Of a stretch of DNA of 13,497 bases, positions 1 to 6,599 are shown one piece after another. Each line of letters opens with the position of its first letter. The stretch's first letter is position 1. Below the pieces are notes generated by a model that saw only the letters and a list, made by a program, of their open reading frames with translations, was not told where the DNA came from and did no database searches. The position numbers were made by a program, and so were the translations under genes. Where the stretch lies: positions 1-13,497 of the forward strand of contig CAAGGY010000159.1 of NCBI GenBank assembly GCA_900769525.1, given 5' to 3'. Origin of the DNA: an uncultured Alistipes sp. Lineage in GTDB: Bacteria > Bacteroidota > Bacteroidia > Bacteroidales > Rikenellaceae.

Positions 1-13
1 GCTCTTCCGATCT
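1..13. other. Illumina adapter remnant at contig edge
   Basis: The first 13 bases, GCTCTTCCGATCT, equal the shared 3' end of the standard Illumina paired-end/TruSeq adapters. They sit at the extreme left of the window, directly before the stop codon of the first gene. A chance 13-mer match at exactly the sequence start is very unlikely, so this is best read as untrimmed adapter at a contig end. Genomic sequence starts at about base 14. Nothing biological should be inferred from these bases, including any 3' flank or terminator for the first gene. Confidence 0.93.
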
Positions 14-14
14 A

Positions 15-572
15 TTATTTATCTCTTACGGCACGAACAGATACGATGTTTTTATATGAGTGTGAGGGTTTGTCTGTTGCGAATAGCCCATGAGCCCCTG
101 CACCGTTGTGGGAAAATATCCACAAACCACGATCAGTAGGGGTCGAACAGCTATAGCCCCAAAATGTTACTGGTATAAATATGCTATTGCCATTTTGACC
201 TGTAACTCTACTTCCCCATACTTTTTTTCCATTTATTTTTATTTTTTCTGCTGTCCAAGTACAGCCCATCAGTTCACACCATTCCATATAAGTGGGAGTT
301 CTCCACCCTTGTCCCCAGGTTGCCGTCGCCGCATCGTATTCAGCATTTCCCGAAAAATCCTCCTGTCTATCTATCTTATATACACCATTTTTTACTCTTT
401 GCGGCGCTTGGGTAGTAGTGCCCGGTACGAATGTTGTGCCATGTTCATAAGGAGATGTGGCACCTACATCATATGTTGCCCAATAAACACTTAGGCCTAA
501 GTCGACATACTCCTGTGCTTTTGCCGATAGCGATAGTGTTGCAGCAACCAATAAAAATAAAATCTTCTTCAT
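15..572 (-). CDS. Small secreted protein with 'VDLGLSVxWAT' / 'GWRTPTxxEW' domain
   Basis: The protein has 185 residues. Residues 1-19 form a clear signal peptide (MKK, a leucine-rich core, then SAKA|Q), so it is exported. The mature part opens with EYVDLGLSVYWATYDVGA, a motif that recurs in many secreted or lipid-anchored Bacteroidales proteins resembling the Fibrobacter succinogenes paralogous/DUF1566-type domains. A GWRTPTYMEWCELM segment follows and the end is SVRAVRDK, also typical. No catalytic residues are recognisable and the function is unknown. The ATG at 570-572 is preceded by only 18 bp after the stop of the upstream gene (591-1664), so the two are probably co-transcribed from the leader at 1665-1994. 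Its C-terminal half aligns by eye with that of the 11747-12475 protein (GW-x-P, then CTWT/CCWT, then FIPV/FPIY). It is complete: the TAA lies at 15-17, just before the adapter remnant. Confidence 0.85.
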   Translation of the reverse strand: MKKILFLLVAATLSLSAKAQEYVDLGLSVYWATYDVGATSPYEHGTTFVPGTTTQAPQRVKNGVYKIDRQEDFSGNAEYDAATATWGQGWRTPTYMEWCELMGCTWTAEKIKINGKKVWGSRVTGQNGNSIFIPVTFWGYSCSTPTDRGLWIFSHNGAGAHGLFATDKPSHSYKNIVSVRAVRDK

Positions 573-590
573 CGTTGTGCTATATTAAGA

Positions 591-1664
591 TTAGCGATAG
601 GTAATTTCGTATTCTATAGACCATACATCAGGCAATTCAGCATTGTTTCTATATTCGGACTCAGTTGATTTAACGATATTGTTATGTGAATCGTACTCAT
701 ACTCACATACCGAAACTATACGAGGAGTTTCCTCTTCGTTTTTACGAGTGTATTCAGTTGTTTTAACGATATTGTTATGTGAATCGTACTCATACTCAAC
801 GGTATTTATCACATTTGCTGGGTACGTCCAAAAATCGTAGTCGAATGTACGGCGCTCCACCATATCACCTATACTATTGTATTTAGATCTTAAGCATATC
901 TCACCTTGATTGTTGTATATACTTTCTTCTTTTATGGTTTGTTTGCCATCTGTATAGTATACTATATGCGCGCTTATGATGCCGTCATTGTATGCTTTTT
1001 TCTCACAAAGGTTGTTGTTACCATCATATTCGTATATATAGTCATAGCGTGATACTAAATTATGATTTTCGTCAAAATTGCACTCGCTGACCAAATTGTT
1101 GTTGGAATCATAGGTGTAAATAGTCAATTTGGTTAAATTATCCTTATTGTCATACCAGCTTTGCAATACCTTATTGCCATTATTATCGTAGAAGTAACGG
1201 TATTTATATACCTCTTTCCCACTTCCCCTATATAAGCACTCGCATATCAGTTCATTATTATCATTGTACTCAAATGTTTCAAGCACACGAATCCAAAACT
1301 TGAAATTTCGACGGTCTTTTGATTTGACCTTCACTATATTGCCACTATCGTTGTATTCAAATTGTTGAAAACCATCATGTTTGATCTTGCCTTTATCTTT
1401 TTCATAGAATGATTTCCTATATACAGCATCGCCATTGTCGTTAAACTCAAAATATTCAACCCCCGTTAATCTGTGGTCATTATAAACTTTGAATTTTACG
1501 CATTGAACATCTCCATATAAATCAGTAATGGTAAACACCGACCCCCACAAGCCTGTTTCATTCCAGCCATATCTGTTGGGTGCCGCCTCTTTCTGAGTTT
1601 GTTGTGCTGATACGATGCCTATAAATGCAATAAGGCATAGTGTTAGTAGTGAAAGCTTCTTCAT
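591..1664 (-). CDS. Secreted YD-repeat-like protein
   Basis: This is a 357-residue protein from the ATG at 1662-1664. The reading frame extends 9 codons further to a TTG, but that extension lies in the conserved leader, and only the ATG gives a normal signal peptide (MKKLSLLTLCLIAFIGIVSA|QQ). The mature chain is built of about ten degenerate repeats of the form (Y/F)xY(D/N)xxxN(N/D)xx, for example FEYNDNGD, YTYDSNNN, YEYDGNNN and two of YEYDSHNN. This resembles the YD/RHS beta-strand repeats of secreted Bacteroidetes proteins, but it lacks the length, core and toxin tip of a true Rhs protein. No enzyme motif is visible. A role as a cell-surface or periplasmic binding/structural protein is inference. 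It is the first gene after the 295-nt leader and is followed 18 bp later by the 15-572 gene. Confidence 0.85.
   Translation of the reverse strand: MKKLSLLTLCLIAFIGIVSAQQTQKEAAPNRYGWNETGLWGSVFTITDLYGDVQCVKFKVYNDHRLTGVEYFEFNDNGDAVYRKSFYEKDKGKIKHDGFQQFEYNDSGNIVKVKSKDRRNFKFWIRVLETFEYNDNNELICECLYRGSGKEVYKYRYFYDNNGNKVLQSWYDNKDNLTKLTIYTYDSNNNLVSECNFDENHNLVSRYDYIYEYDGNNNLCEKKAYNDGIISAHIVYYTDGKQTIKEESIYNNQGEICLRSKYNSIGDMVERRTFDYDFWTYPANVINTVEYEYDSHNNIVKTTEYTRKNEEETPRIVSVCEYEYDSHNNIVKSTESEYRNNAELPDVWSIEYEITYR
661..798 (-). repeat. 45-bp internal direct repeat, two copies
   Basis: Bases 661-705 and 754-798 are identical except at 668/761 (a versus t). The offset of 93 bp is exactly 31 codons, so the frame is kept. 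It encodes the YEYDSHNNIVK(T/S)TE unit twice near the C-terminus. Near-identity at the nucleotide level, including silent positions, points to recent duplication or gene conversion within the repeat array. Confidence 0.9.
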
Positions 1665-1961
1665 AATAGTAGTGTGTAAGGTGTCCGACAACTCCAGTAG
1701 GACGAGTTGTGTAAAAAAAGAAAGTGTGGAGTCGATTTCCGTTTATTGAATAGAAGGTTGTGGTAAAACCTGTGCGATAATAAACGATACAATGCCCCAC
1801 ACTTGGATAGTATGGGGTGTACGCACAAAAGTGCATAGCCACACATAGCTATACAAGAAATGAGTGCTATTCGTTCGTCCTATCGCATTGAAAACTACCA
1901 CATTTTCTATTCAGGACTGCGAAAACACTTTCAGTATGTCTGCTATTCCTGAGAACAGCAC
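1665..1961 (-). promoter_or_regulatory. Conserved ~295-nt structured 5' leader, copy 1
   Basis: This is the untranslated region between the promoter at 1964-1994 and the ATG at 1664. It aligns over its whole length, with short gaps, to 12476-12764. Visible structure in RNA sense: a 5' hairpin at 1959-1942 (GCUGUUC, UCAG loop, GAAUAGC); a hairpin at 1836-1821 (AUGCAC, UUUU, GUGCGU); CCCCAUA 1817-1811 pairing with UGUGGGG 1801-1795; and a competing pairing of 1804-1795 with CUCCACACUU 1731-1722, supported by CGUUUAUU 1786-1779 with AAUAAACG 1747-1740. The downstream arm is followed by a U-tract ending at 1713, 48 nt before the start codon. The competing stems suggest transcription attenuation. 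No known riboswitch family is recognised. An unbroken frame at 1661-1846 ends on a TGA overlapping the gene's ATG, but it is not conserved as an ORF in copy 2. Confidence 0.65.
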
Positions 1962-1963
1962 TA

Positions 1964-1994
1964 CAAATTTAAAAATAATTTCTTAAACGAACAA
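1964..1994 (-). promoter_or_regulatory. Bacteroidetes-type promoter of leader copy 1
   Basis: On the minus strand a -7 box TAAATTTG (1971-1964) matches the TAnnTTTG consensus of Bacteroidetes housekeeping promoters, with TTG at 1994-1992 as the -33 element and 20 bp between them. The same boxes at the same spacing stand before leader copy 2, and sequence conservation between the copies fades just upstream of the -7 box. Transcription should begin around 1957-1961. Confidence 0.7.
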
Positions 1995-2016
1995 CACTCC
2001 TGGGGGACATTGTAAT

Positions 2017-2053
2017 AAAATAGGCTACTCACGCATTGTGAGTAGCCTATTTT
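2017..2053 (-). terminator. Intrinsic terminator of the TonB receptor gene
   Basis: Bases 2017-2032 and 2038-2053 form a perfect 16-bp inverted repeat around a 5-nt loop, with A-rich and T-rich outer ends. It starts 18 bp after the stop of the 2071-4395 gene. The stem has A/T runs on both sides and could act in either direction, but the only gene reading into it is on the minus strand. Confidence 0.85.
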
Positions 2054-2070
2054 TGTTGATACTTATATTG

Positions 2071-4395
2071 TTAGAGCGATAGCTTCACACCGAAGAAGTA
2101 GGTGCGAGGAAGTGCTGGGCCGTAGATGTAGGCTGAGTCACGGCCAGCGCCGAGGTCGAGGTCGCTCTGGTATGAGTCGAGGATATTCTTGATACCAGCG
2201 TTGAGCTCAAGCTTTAGGAACTTGCCAATCGAGAAGGTATAGCCAAGCTTAAAGCCAAAGTCCCAGAACGACTTAGTGAGTGTCTCAGAGTCGCCGTGCT
2301 CAACACCAAAAATGTCGGTATAGGCGTTATGCTGAACGAGCATAGGGCCTGTGAATGTACCGAAGACTGAGGCATTGAGCTGCTTGTAGATTACAACATT
2401 AGAGTTGATATATCCGTAGTGTTCAGGTGAGCGGAACATTGCGCGCTGTGCAGGTAGGCTCTCGCTCCACTTCTCAGGCTCTACGTACTGGCTCTTCTGG
2501 AAGGTGTAGCCCAACTGCACATCAAAGCGGTTAGGAATACCGAGCTTCGCCTCGAGCGTAATACCACCGATATGGGCACCCGAGCCATTGCGACGCTCTT
2601 TGATGATGGAGCCATCTTCACGCTCGCCAATCTTCTCGAGGGTAAATACGTCATTAAGCATAGTGAAGAAACCCTCCACAAGGATGTTGGTCTGCAACTT
2701 ACCGAAGTTGTGATAGTAGTCCGCAGAGGCGCTAAACGAGTGCGAATACTCAGGACGTAGGTCATCTGCAAGCTCGATGATAGATACAGTATGGTTGAGG
2801 GCGTCGATGTGCAGATCCTCGTTATATGCCTGTGGTGCACGGTAGCCACTTGAGTAGCTAAGGCGCAAGCCGAGCGACTCGATAGGGCTATATCGGATAT
2901 TGGCACGAGGCGAGAAGATAGGCGCCTTAATCATGTTGTGCTTATCGAGGCGGAAGCCGATAAGTACGTTAATCTTGTCGCTCTTCCACTCGTTCTGTGC
3001 AAAGAGGCCAATTGTCGATGTCTGCTGGTCGAGAGTACGCTCTGTGGCGATGTAGTAGTCGTTGAGCGAGTTGTAATTGTACTCAACACCTGTGGTAAGC
3101 TCGGCAGGGAGTCCCAACTTATAATTATAGGTGTACTGGCCACCAGCCACAATCATAAGGTCTTTGGTTGTACCGTAGGCATTCTCATCGCCATCAGTAC
3201 CGAAGTAGCTTGAGCGTGAGATACCCTGTGCCGAGGCGTAGACGCTCATGCGGTGGCGCATATTTGGGAAGAAGTCCCAGCGAAGGCCACCACCGTCGAT
3301 GTTGTGGTCTACCTGCTCGCAGATATCTGTCATGTGAGGAGCCTTGTCGAGGTTGTTACCACCACGTCTAAAGTCGTGAATATGATGATACTCAGCAGAA
3401 AGACGTGAGTGTGCAGAGGTTTTGTAGTAGGCTCTGAAACCTGCAGTCTCGGAGCGTAGACGTGTGATATCTGTAAACTCATCGTCATTGCGGTCGTAGC
3501 CATCACGATACTTTATCTGTCCGAAGACGTAAGCACCAAATTTATAGTCGTCCGACACGAAGGCGCCACCAAGCGAGGTGTTGATATCGGGCGTGCCATC
3601 CTCCATAATATTTGTTGTATTCGAGAGCGAGAGGGTATTGCGCACAGGATCTTTGGTGATGATGTTCACCACGCCACCGATGGCGCTCGAGCCGAAGAGT
3701 GCTGAGCCACCGCCACGGATAACCTCCACACGCTCAACCATCGCAACAGGCATAAGGTCAAGGCCATAGACGCCTGCAAGCGATGAGAATATGGCACGGC
3801 TGTCGAGCAATATCTGTGAGTACTGACCCTCAAGGCCGTTGATGCGAAGCTGTGGAGCTCCGCAGTTTCCACAGGTGTTCTCAACACGAAGGCCCGACTG
3901 GAAGTTCATCGCCTCAGAGAGGTTTGCCGAGGCTGTGCCCTCAAAGAGCTTTGCTGAGGCTACGTTAACCACCGTAGATGTCTTGCGGCGGTTTGTCTCG
4001 TTGCGTGTTGCAGAGACAACAATCTCGTCGACAAGTGTTGCAGACTCGATAAGTGTGAAGTTGTGCTCCACGGTCTTACGACGCACAGCCTTGAATGGAA
4101 TCTCTACTGTACCGTAGCCGAGTGCAGTAACTACGATGGTGTACTCACCCTCAGGGATGTTGTTGATTTTATAGTGTCCCGATGCGTCGGCAGCACAGCC
4201 GATTGTCGTTCCCTTGAGCGCTACTGTTGCGTATGGGATGTGGAGCGATGTTCCTGCGTCGATGATGTGTCCAACGAGGTTTGCATCTGTGCCCTTGAGT
4301 GTTGGCTGCTCAGGGTTATCGTCTGAATCTGGGGTTGTGGCAATAGCAAAGTAGGGCATTGCCATAAGTAGTAAAAGTGCAATAAGTTTTTTCAT
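2071..4395 (-). CDS. TonB-dependent outer-membrane receptor with plug CxxC
   Basis: The protein has 774 residues. Residues 1-19 are a signal peptide. Residues ~38-115 are a CarboxypepD_reg-like beta-sandwich (VGHIIDAGTSLHIPYATV, then GxYxIxxIPEGxYTI). A TonB box (DEIVVSATR) is at ~123-131. The plug spans ~135-250 with classic RINGLEGQYSQILLDSR, VERVEVIRGGGSALFG and GGVVNIITKDP motifs. The rest is a beta-barrel ending in the expected aromatic/hydrophobic tail (YFFGVKLSL). It is of the FepA/CirA/BtuB size class, not the ~1000-residue SusC class, and no SusD partner is near. The substrate is not determinable. A C175-G-N-C178 motif in the plug and the His-rich protein encoded just upstream favour a metal ion or metal chelate; cobalamin or haem remain possible. 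The ATG at 4393-4395 gives the signal peptide directly. Confidence 0.92.
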   Translation of the reverse strand: MKKLIALLLLMAMPYFAIATTPDSDDNPEQPTLKGTDANLVGHIIDAGTSLHIPYATVALKGTTIGCAADASGHYKINNIPEGEYTIVVTALGYGTVEIPFKAVRRKTVEHNFTLIESATLVDEIVVSATRNETNRRKTSTVVNVASAKLFEGTASANLSEAMNFQSGLRVENTCGNCGAPQLRINGLEGQYSQILLDSRAIFSSLAGVYGLDLMPVAMVERVEVIRGGGSALFGSSAIGGVVNIITKDPVRNTLSLSNTTNIMEDGTPDINTSLGGAFVSDDYKFGAYVFGQIKYRDGYDRNDDEFTDITRLRSETAGFRAYYKTSAHSRLSAEYHHIHDFRRGGNNLDKAPHMTDICEQVDHNIDGGGLRWDFFPNMRHRMSVYASAQGISRSSYFGTDGDENAYGTTKDLMIVAGGQYTYNYKLGLPAELTTGVEYNYNSLNDYYIATERTLDQQTSTIGLFAQNEWKSDKINVLIGFRLDKHNMIKAPIFSPRANIRYSPIESLGLRLSYSSGYRAPQAYNEDLHIDALNHTVSIIELADDLRPEYSHSFSASADYYHNFGKLQTNILVEGFFTMLNDVFTLEKIGEREDGSIIKERRNGSGAHIGGITLEAKLGIPNRFDVQLGYTFQKSQYVEPEKWSESLPAQRAMFRSPEHYGYINSNVVIYKQLNASVFGTFTGPMLVQHNAYTDIFGVEHGDSETLTKSFWDFGFKLGYTFSIGKFLKLELNAGIKNILDSYQSDLDLGAGRDSAYIYGPALPRTYFFGVKLSL

Positions 4396-4525
4396 TGTTC
4401 TATCCTATGGTAATTGGCGTGTGCTACCCACGCTTCACAGCGAAAGTAGACACATAACGTTTTTATACACAATGGTATAAGTTGTGTGTGATTTAGGCCA
4501 TGATTTGGCCTCGAAACGAGGTATG
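4396..4525 (-). promoter_or_regulatory. Receptor promoter with four nested inverted repeats
   Basis: This 130-bp gap between the His-rich gene and the receptor holds a likely minus-strand promoter: TTG at 4472-4470, 21 bp, then TACTTTCG at 4448-4441 (one or two mismatches to TAnnTTTG). It also has several exact inverted repeats: ACACAA/TTGTGT (4467-4472 and 4482-4487), which overlaps the -33 box; AGGCCA/TGGCCT (4495-4500 and 4506-4511); CCTCG/CGAGG (4509-4513 and 4517-4521); and GGTAT/ATACC (4520-4524 and 4528-4532), the last across the upstream stop codon. The repeat on the -33 box is a reasonable operator candidate. None has a U-tract typical of a terminator. Confidence 0.45.
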
Positions 4526-4864
4526 TTATACCATAGGAGGGGCACGCAGCGATGTCAGCTTGACGCTTAACTGCGCATGGGGCATTGCCACCTCGACACT
4601 CTGTCTAAACTCCGTGTAGGTGTCTACGTGACCAAGGAGTGTTGTCTCGGCAGTGCGCATCTCGCTTATTACCTGACGAGCGATGAAGATGAGTGATACG
4701 CTGGAATGGTGGTGCGAGTCGGGGTTGCCCATGAATGGGTGTGAGTGGGCAATCGTAGTCTCGTTGATATGGTGGCTATGAATGAAGAGCGTGGTGCTGA
4801 CGATGTTGAATATCACCAGCAGTAATAGCGTGAAGCTAAATATGTTACGCTTTGTTGTTTGCAC
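4526..4864 (-). CDS. Small His-rich membrane-anchored protein
   Basis: About 112 residues if started at the GTG 4864-4862. One hydrophobic segment near the N-terminus (IFSFTLLLLVIFNIVSTTLF) is either an anchor or an uncleaved signal. Three histidine clusters follow, IHSHHI, IAHSHPF and DSHHHS, then a soluble tail. The clusters resemble metal-binding loops, and the gene lies directly upstream of the TonB receptor, so a periplasmic metal-binding role in the same uptake system is a fair inference. I know no named family for it. Start choice: the frame is open to an ATG at 4939, but a good -7 box (4894-4887) lies inside that extension. Transcripts from it would include only the GTGs at 4873 and 4864, and the latter has AAAAGG 9 nt upstream. 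The longer form to 4939 is possible if that promoter is false. Confidence 0.7.
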   Translation of the reverse strand: MQTTKRNIFSFTLLLLVIFNIVSTTLFIHSHHINETTIAHSHPFMGNPDSHHHSSVSLIFIARQVISEMRTAETTLLGHVDTYTEFRQSVEVAMPHAQLSVKLTSLRAPPMV

Positions 4865-4886
4865 CCTTGTCACCCTTTTGAGGCTG

Positions 4887-4894
4887 CAAAGATA
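4887..4894 (-). promoter_or_regulatory. -7 box of the His-rich gene
   Basis: The minus-strand sequence is TATCTTTG, a perfect TAnnTTTG match and the same octamer as the divergent promoter at 5002-5009. No well-spaced -33 TTTG is visible; the nearest TTG is about 25 bp upstream. If used, the leader before the GTG start at 4864 is under 20 nt. Confidence 0.5.
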
Positions 4895-4979
4895 GAAAAA
4901 AAAGTTATATATATATCGCCAAGTGGTTAAAATAACCATAATTAGTTACTTGCGTGTGAGTGTGTTGCTTGGCAAGATG

Positions 4980-5009
4980 TTGGTGGCTAACAACTTTTTG
5001 CTATCTTTG
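4980..5009 (+). promoter_or_regulatory. Promoter of the MATE gene (near-leaderless)
   Basis: A TTG at 4980-4982, then 19 bp, then TATCTTTG at 5002-5009 matches the Bacteroidetes -33/-7 pattern. The ATG is at 5021, so the predicted transcript start (about 5-7 nt past the -7 box) leaves a leader of only ~5 nt and no room for a ribosome-binding site. Confidence 0.65.
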
Positions 5010-5020
5010 CACCCTCGATT

Positions 5021-6394
5021 ATGCGACTATCAGATTATCGACCATACTACAAGAGGCTTATTCGCCTCGCTACGCCTGTTGTCATAGCTCAGGCTGGCCA
5101 GCTCACCACGCAGTTTGCCGACACAGCTATGGTGGGTAACTACGGAGGCGAGGATCCTGTGCCTTTGGCTGCCGTGTCGCTCGGAGGCTCGCTCTTCTTG
5201 CTTATATACCTTGCCGCTCTTGGCCTTGCCCTGGCAATTACGCCAATGGTAGGTGAGCATTATGCTCGCAACGAGCGTCGTGAGGTGGGACACCTATTTC
5301 AAAATAGCATAGCTTATACCATCGGCATTGGAGTTGTGGCAACAGCTATCGCACTGCTTATCAGACCGTTTATCGGTCTGCTTGGCAGCCTTATGTCGAG
5401 CCCCGGACAGAGTGTCGAATTAGTGGCTGAGATGGCGCTGCCGTACTACGATATGCTCGTTTTGAGCATAATGCCGCTGATGATATTCCTCGCTGTTAAG
5501 CAGTTTTTGGAGGGTATAGGCAATACCAAGATTGCGATGTGGATATCGCTTGCAGGAAATGTCGTAAACATCGTGCTAAACTACATATTTATCTTCGGAG
5601 AGTGGGGTGCCGATGAGATGGGAGCTGAGGGTGCTGGCCTTGCCACGTTGCTTGCACGCATCGGGCAGATGGTGGCCATCGTGGTTGTCTTTTTTGCGTG
5701 GCGACGATTGCGTATATATCGCACATTCTTTAGTCGTAATGTACTCAAGATTAGTAGTATAGCGTCGCTATTGAGGATTGGCTGCCCAATCTCATTCCAG
5801 ATGGTTTTGGAGTCGGCCGCATTTATACTTACATCAATTCTTGCACTCTCATTTGGCGAGGTTGCTGCAGGCTCGATGCAAGTGGCCTTTAGCATTGCTA
5901 ATATAGCGTGGATGATTACAGTGGCTATTGGCTCTGCTTCGACAATTCTTGTGTCGCACATCTACGGAAGTGGCAATAAGCAGGAGCTGCGTCCTACGGT
6001 TATGGCGACCTACCACCTCGGACTGCTATGGGCACTTGTTATGGCTTTGGTTTTCATGCTGTTGCGTGAGCCTATCTCCGCAGTCTTTACCGATAATGTG
6101 GAGGTTGTCGCTCTAACATCGGAGTTGATGCTTTTGATTGCAATATATCAGTTCTCAGATAGTATCCAGGGCCTATCAATTAGTATGCTGCGTGGCTTGC
6201 AGGATGTAAAGGTGATTATGCCCATAGTGCTGTGTAGCTACCTACTGCTTAACATACCTATAGGTGTTCTGTTGGCATATCGTTTTGATATGGAGTGTCA
6301 TGGCCTTGTTGTTGGCCTTATTGTGGGTTTGAGCTCTGCAGCGCTGCTCACAGCGTTGCGAGTGCGCCGAAATATTCATAATTCAGCCTTTTAA
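5021..6394 (+). CDS. MATE-family multidrug/cation efflux transporter
   Basis: The 457-residue length and roughly 12 hydrophobic segments fit the NorM/DinF-type MATE family of inner-membrane exporters, which move drugs or organic cations out in exchange for Na+ or H+. The N-terminus YYKRLIRLATPVVIAQAGQ and the following FADTAMVG are characteristic of the first transmembrane helix region, and the internal pseudo-repeat restarts near LLRIGCPISFQMVLESAAF at about residue 250. The charged C-terminal tail RVRRNIHNS is cytoplasmic. The ATG at 5021 is the only credible start; no other ATG occurs in the first 30 codons and the homologous N-terminus begins at once. It is divergent from the His-rich gene; a functional link is not implied. 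No clear terminator follows, only a weak TGCC/GGCA stem near 6418-6430. The substrate cannot be read from sequence. Confidence 0.93.
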   Translation: MRLSDYRPYYKRLIRLATPVVIAQAGQLTTQFADTAMVGNYGGEDPVPLAAVSLGGSLFLLIYLAALGLALAITPMVGEHYARNERREVGHLFQNSIAYTIGIGVVATAIALLIRPFIGLLGSLMSSPGQSVELVAEMALPYYDMLVLSIMPLMIFLAVKQFLEGIGNTKIAMWISLAGNVVNIVLNYIFIFGEWGADEMGAEGAGLATLLARIGQMVAIVVVFFAWRRLRIYRTFFSRNVLKISSIASLLRIGCPISFQMVLESAAFILTSILALSFGEVAAGSMQVAFSIANIAWMITVAIGSASTILVSHIYGSGNKQELRPTVMATYHLGLLWALVMALVFMLLREPISAVFTDNVEVVALTSELMLLIAIYQFSDSIQGLSISMLRGLQDVKVIMPIVLCSYLLLNIPIGVLLAYRFDMECHGLVVGLIVGLSSAALLTALRVRRNIHNSAF

Positions 6395-6468
6395 TTGGTC
6401 CATTCACTCCTTAAAAATGCCCATTCGGCAGATTAATACAACCATTTATTAAAAAACTTTAAAAAAAG

Positions 6469-6499
6469 TTTCCCTTATTAAATAAATGTATTACCTTTG
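6469..6499 (+). promoter_or_regulatory. Promoter of the glycogen synthase-phosphorylase gene
   Basis: TACCTTTG at 6492-6499 matches TAnnTTTG; TTTC at 6469-6472 lies 19 bp upstream as an imperfect -33 element. The predicted leader is ~95 nt. It is A/T-rich just before the start codon, as is usual for Bacteroidetes, and carries one small hairpin (CTTATTC 6553-6559 with GAATAGG 6566-6572, allowing one G-T pair). No Shine-Dalgarno sequence is evident. Confidence 0.6.
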
Positions 6500-6599
6500 C
6501 ACGATGACAATTAACACACCGCAATCAAATAATCATTGGTTGTGGCGATATTCTTATTCACGTAGGAATAGGTAATTTTTGTAATTAAAAACTATAATA

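Noticed and set aside
90..494. 134-codon plus-strand open frame opposite the first gene
   Set aside because: It is the antisense shadow of the signal-peptide protein at 15-572; it has no promoter, no start context and low-complexity Cys/Ile/Tyr composition.
1558..1846. Overlapping minus-strand frames (61 and 94 codons) across leader copy 1
   Set aside because: Neither frame is kept in leader copy 2 because of indels, and the composition is unlike a protein. The overlap of the 61-codon frame's stop with the gene's ATG is noted but may be chance.
1665..1994. Insertion sequence or MITE as the explanation for the leader repeat
   Set aside because: No terminal inverted repeats or target-site duplication are visible at either end in either copy, and the conserved block coincides with promoter-to-start-codon limits. 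Not fully excluded.
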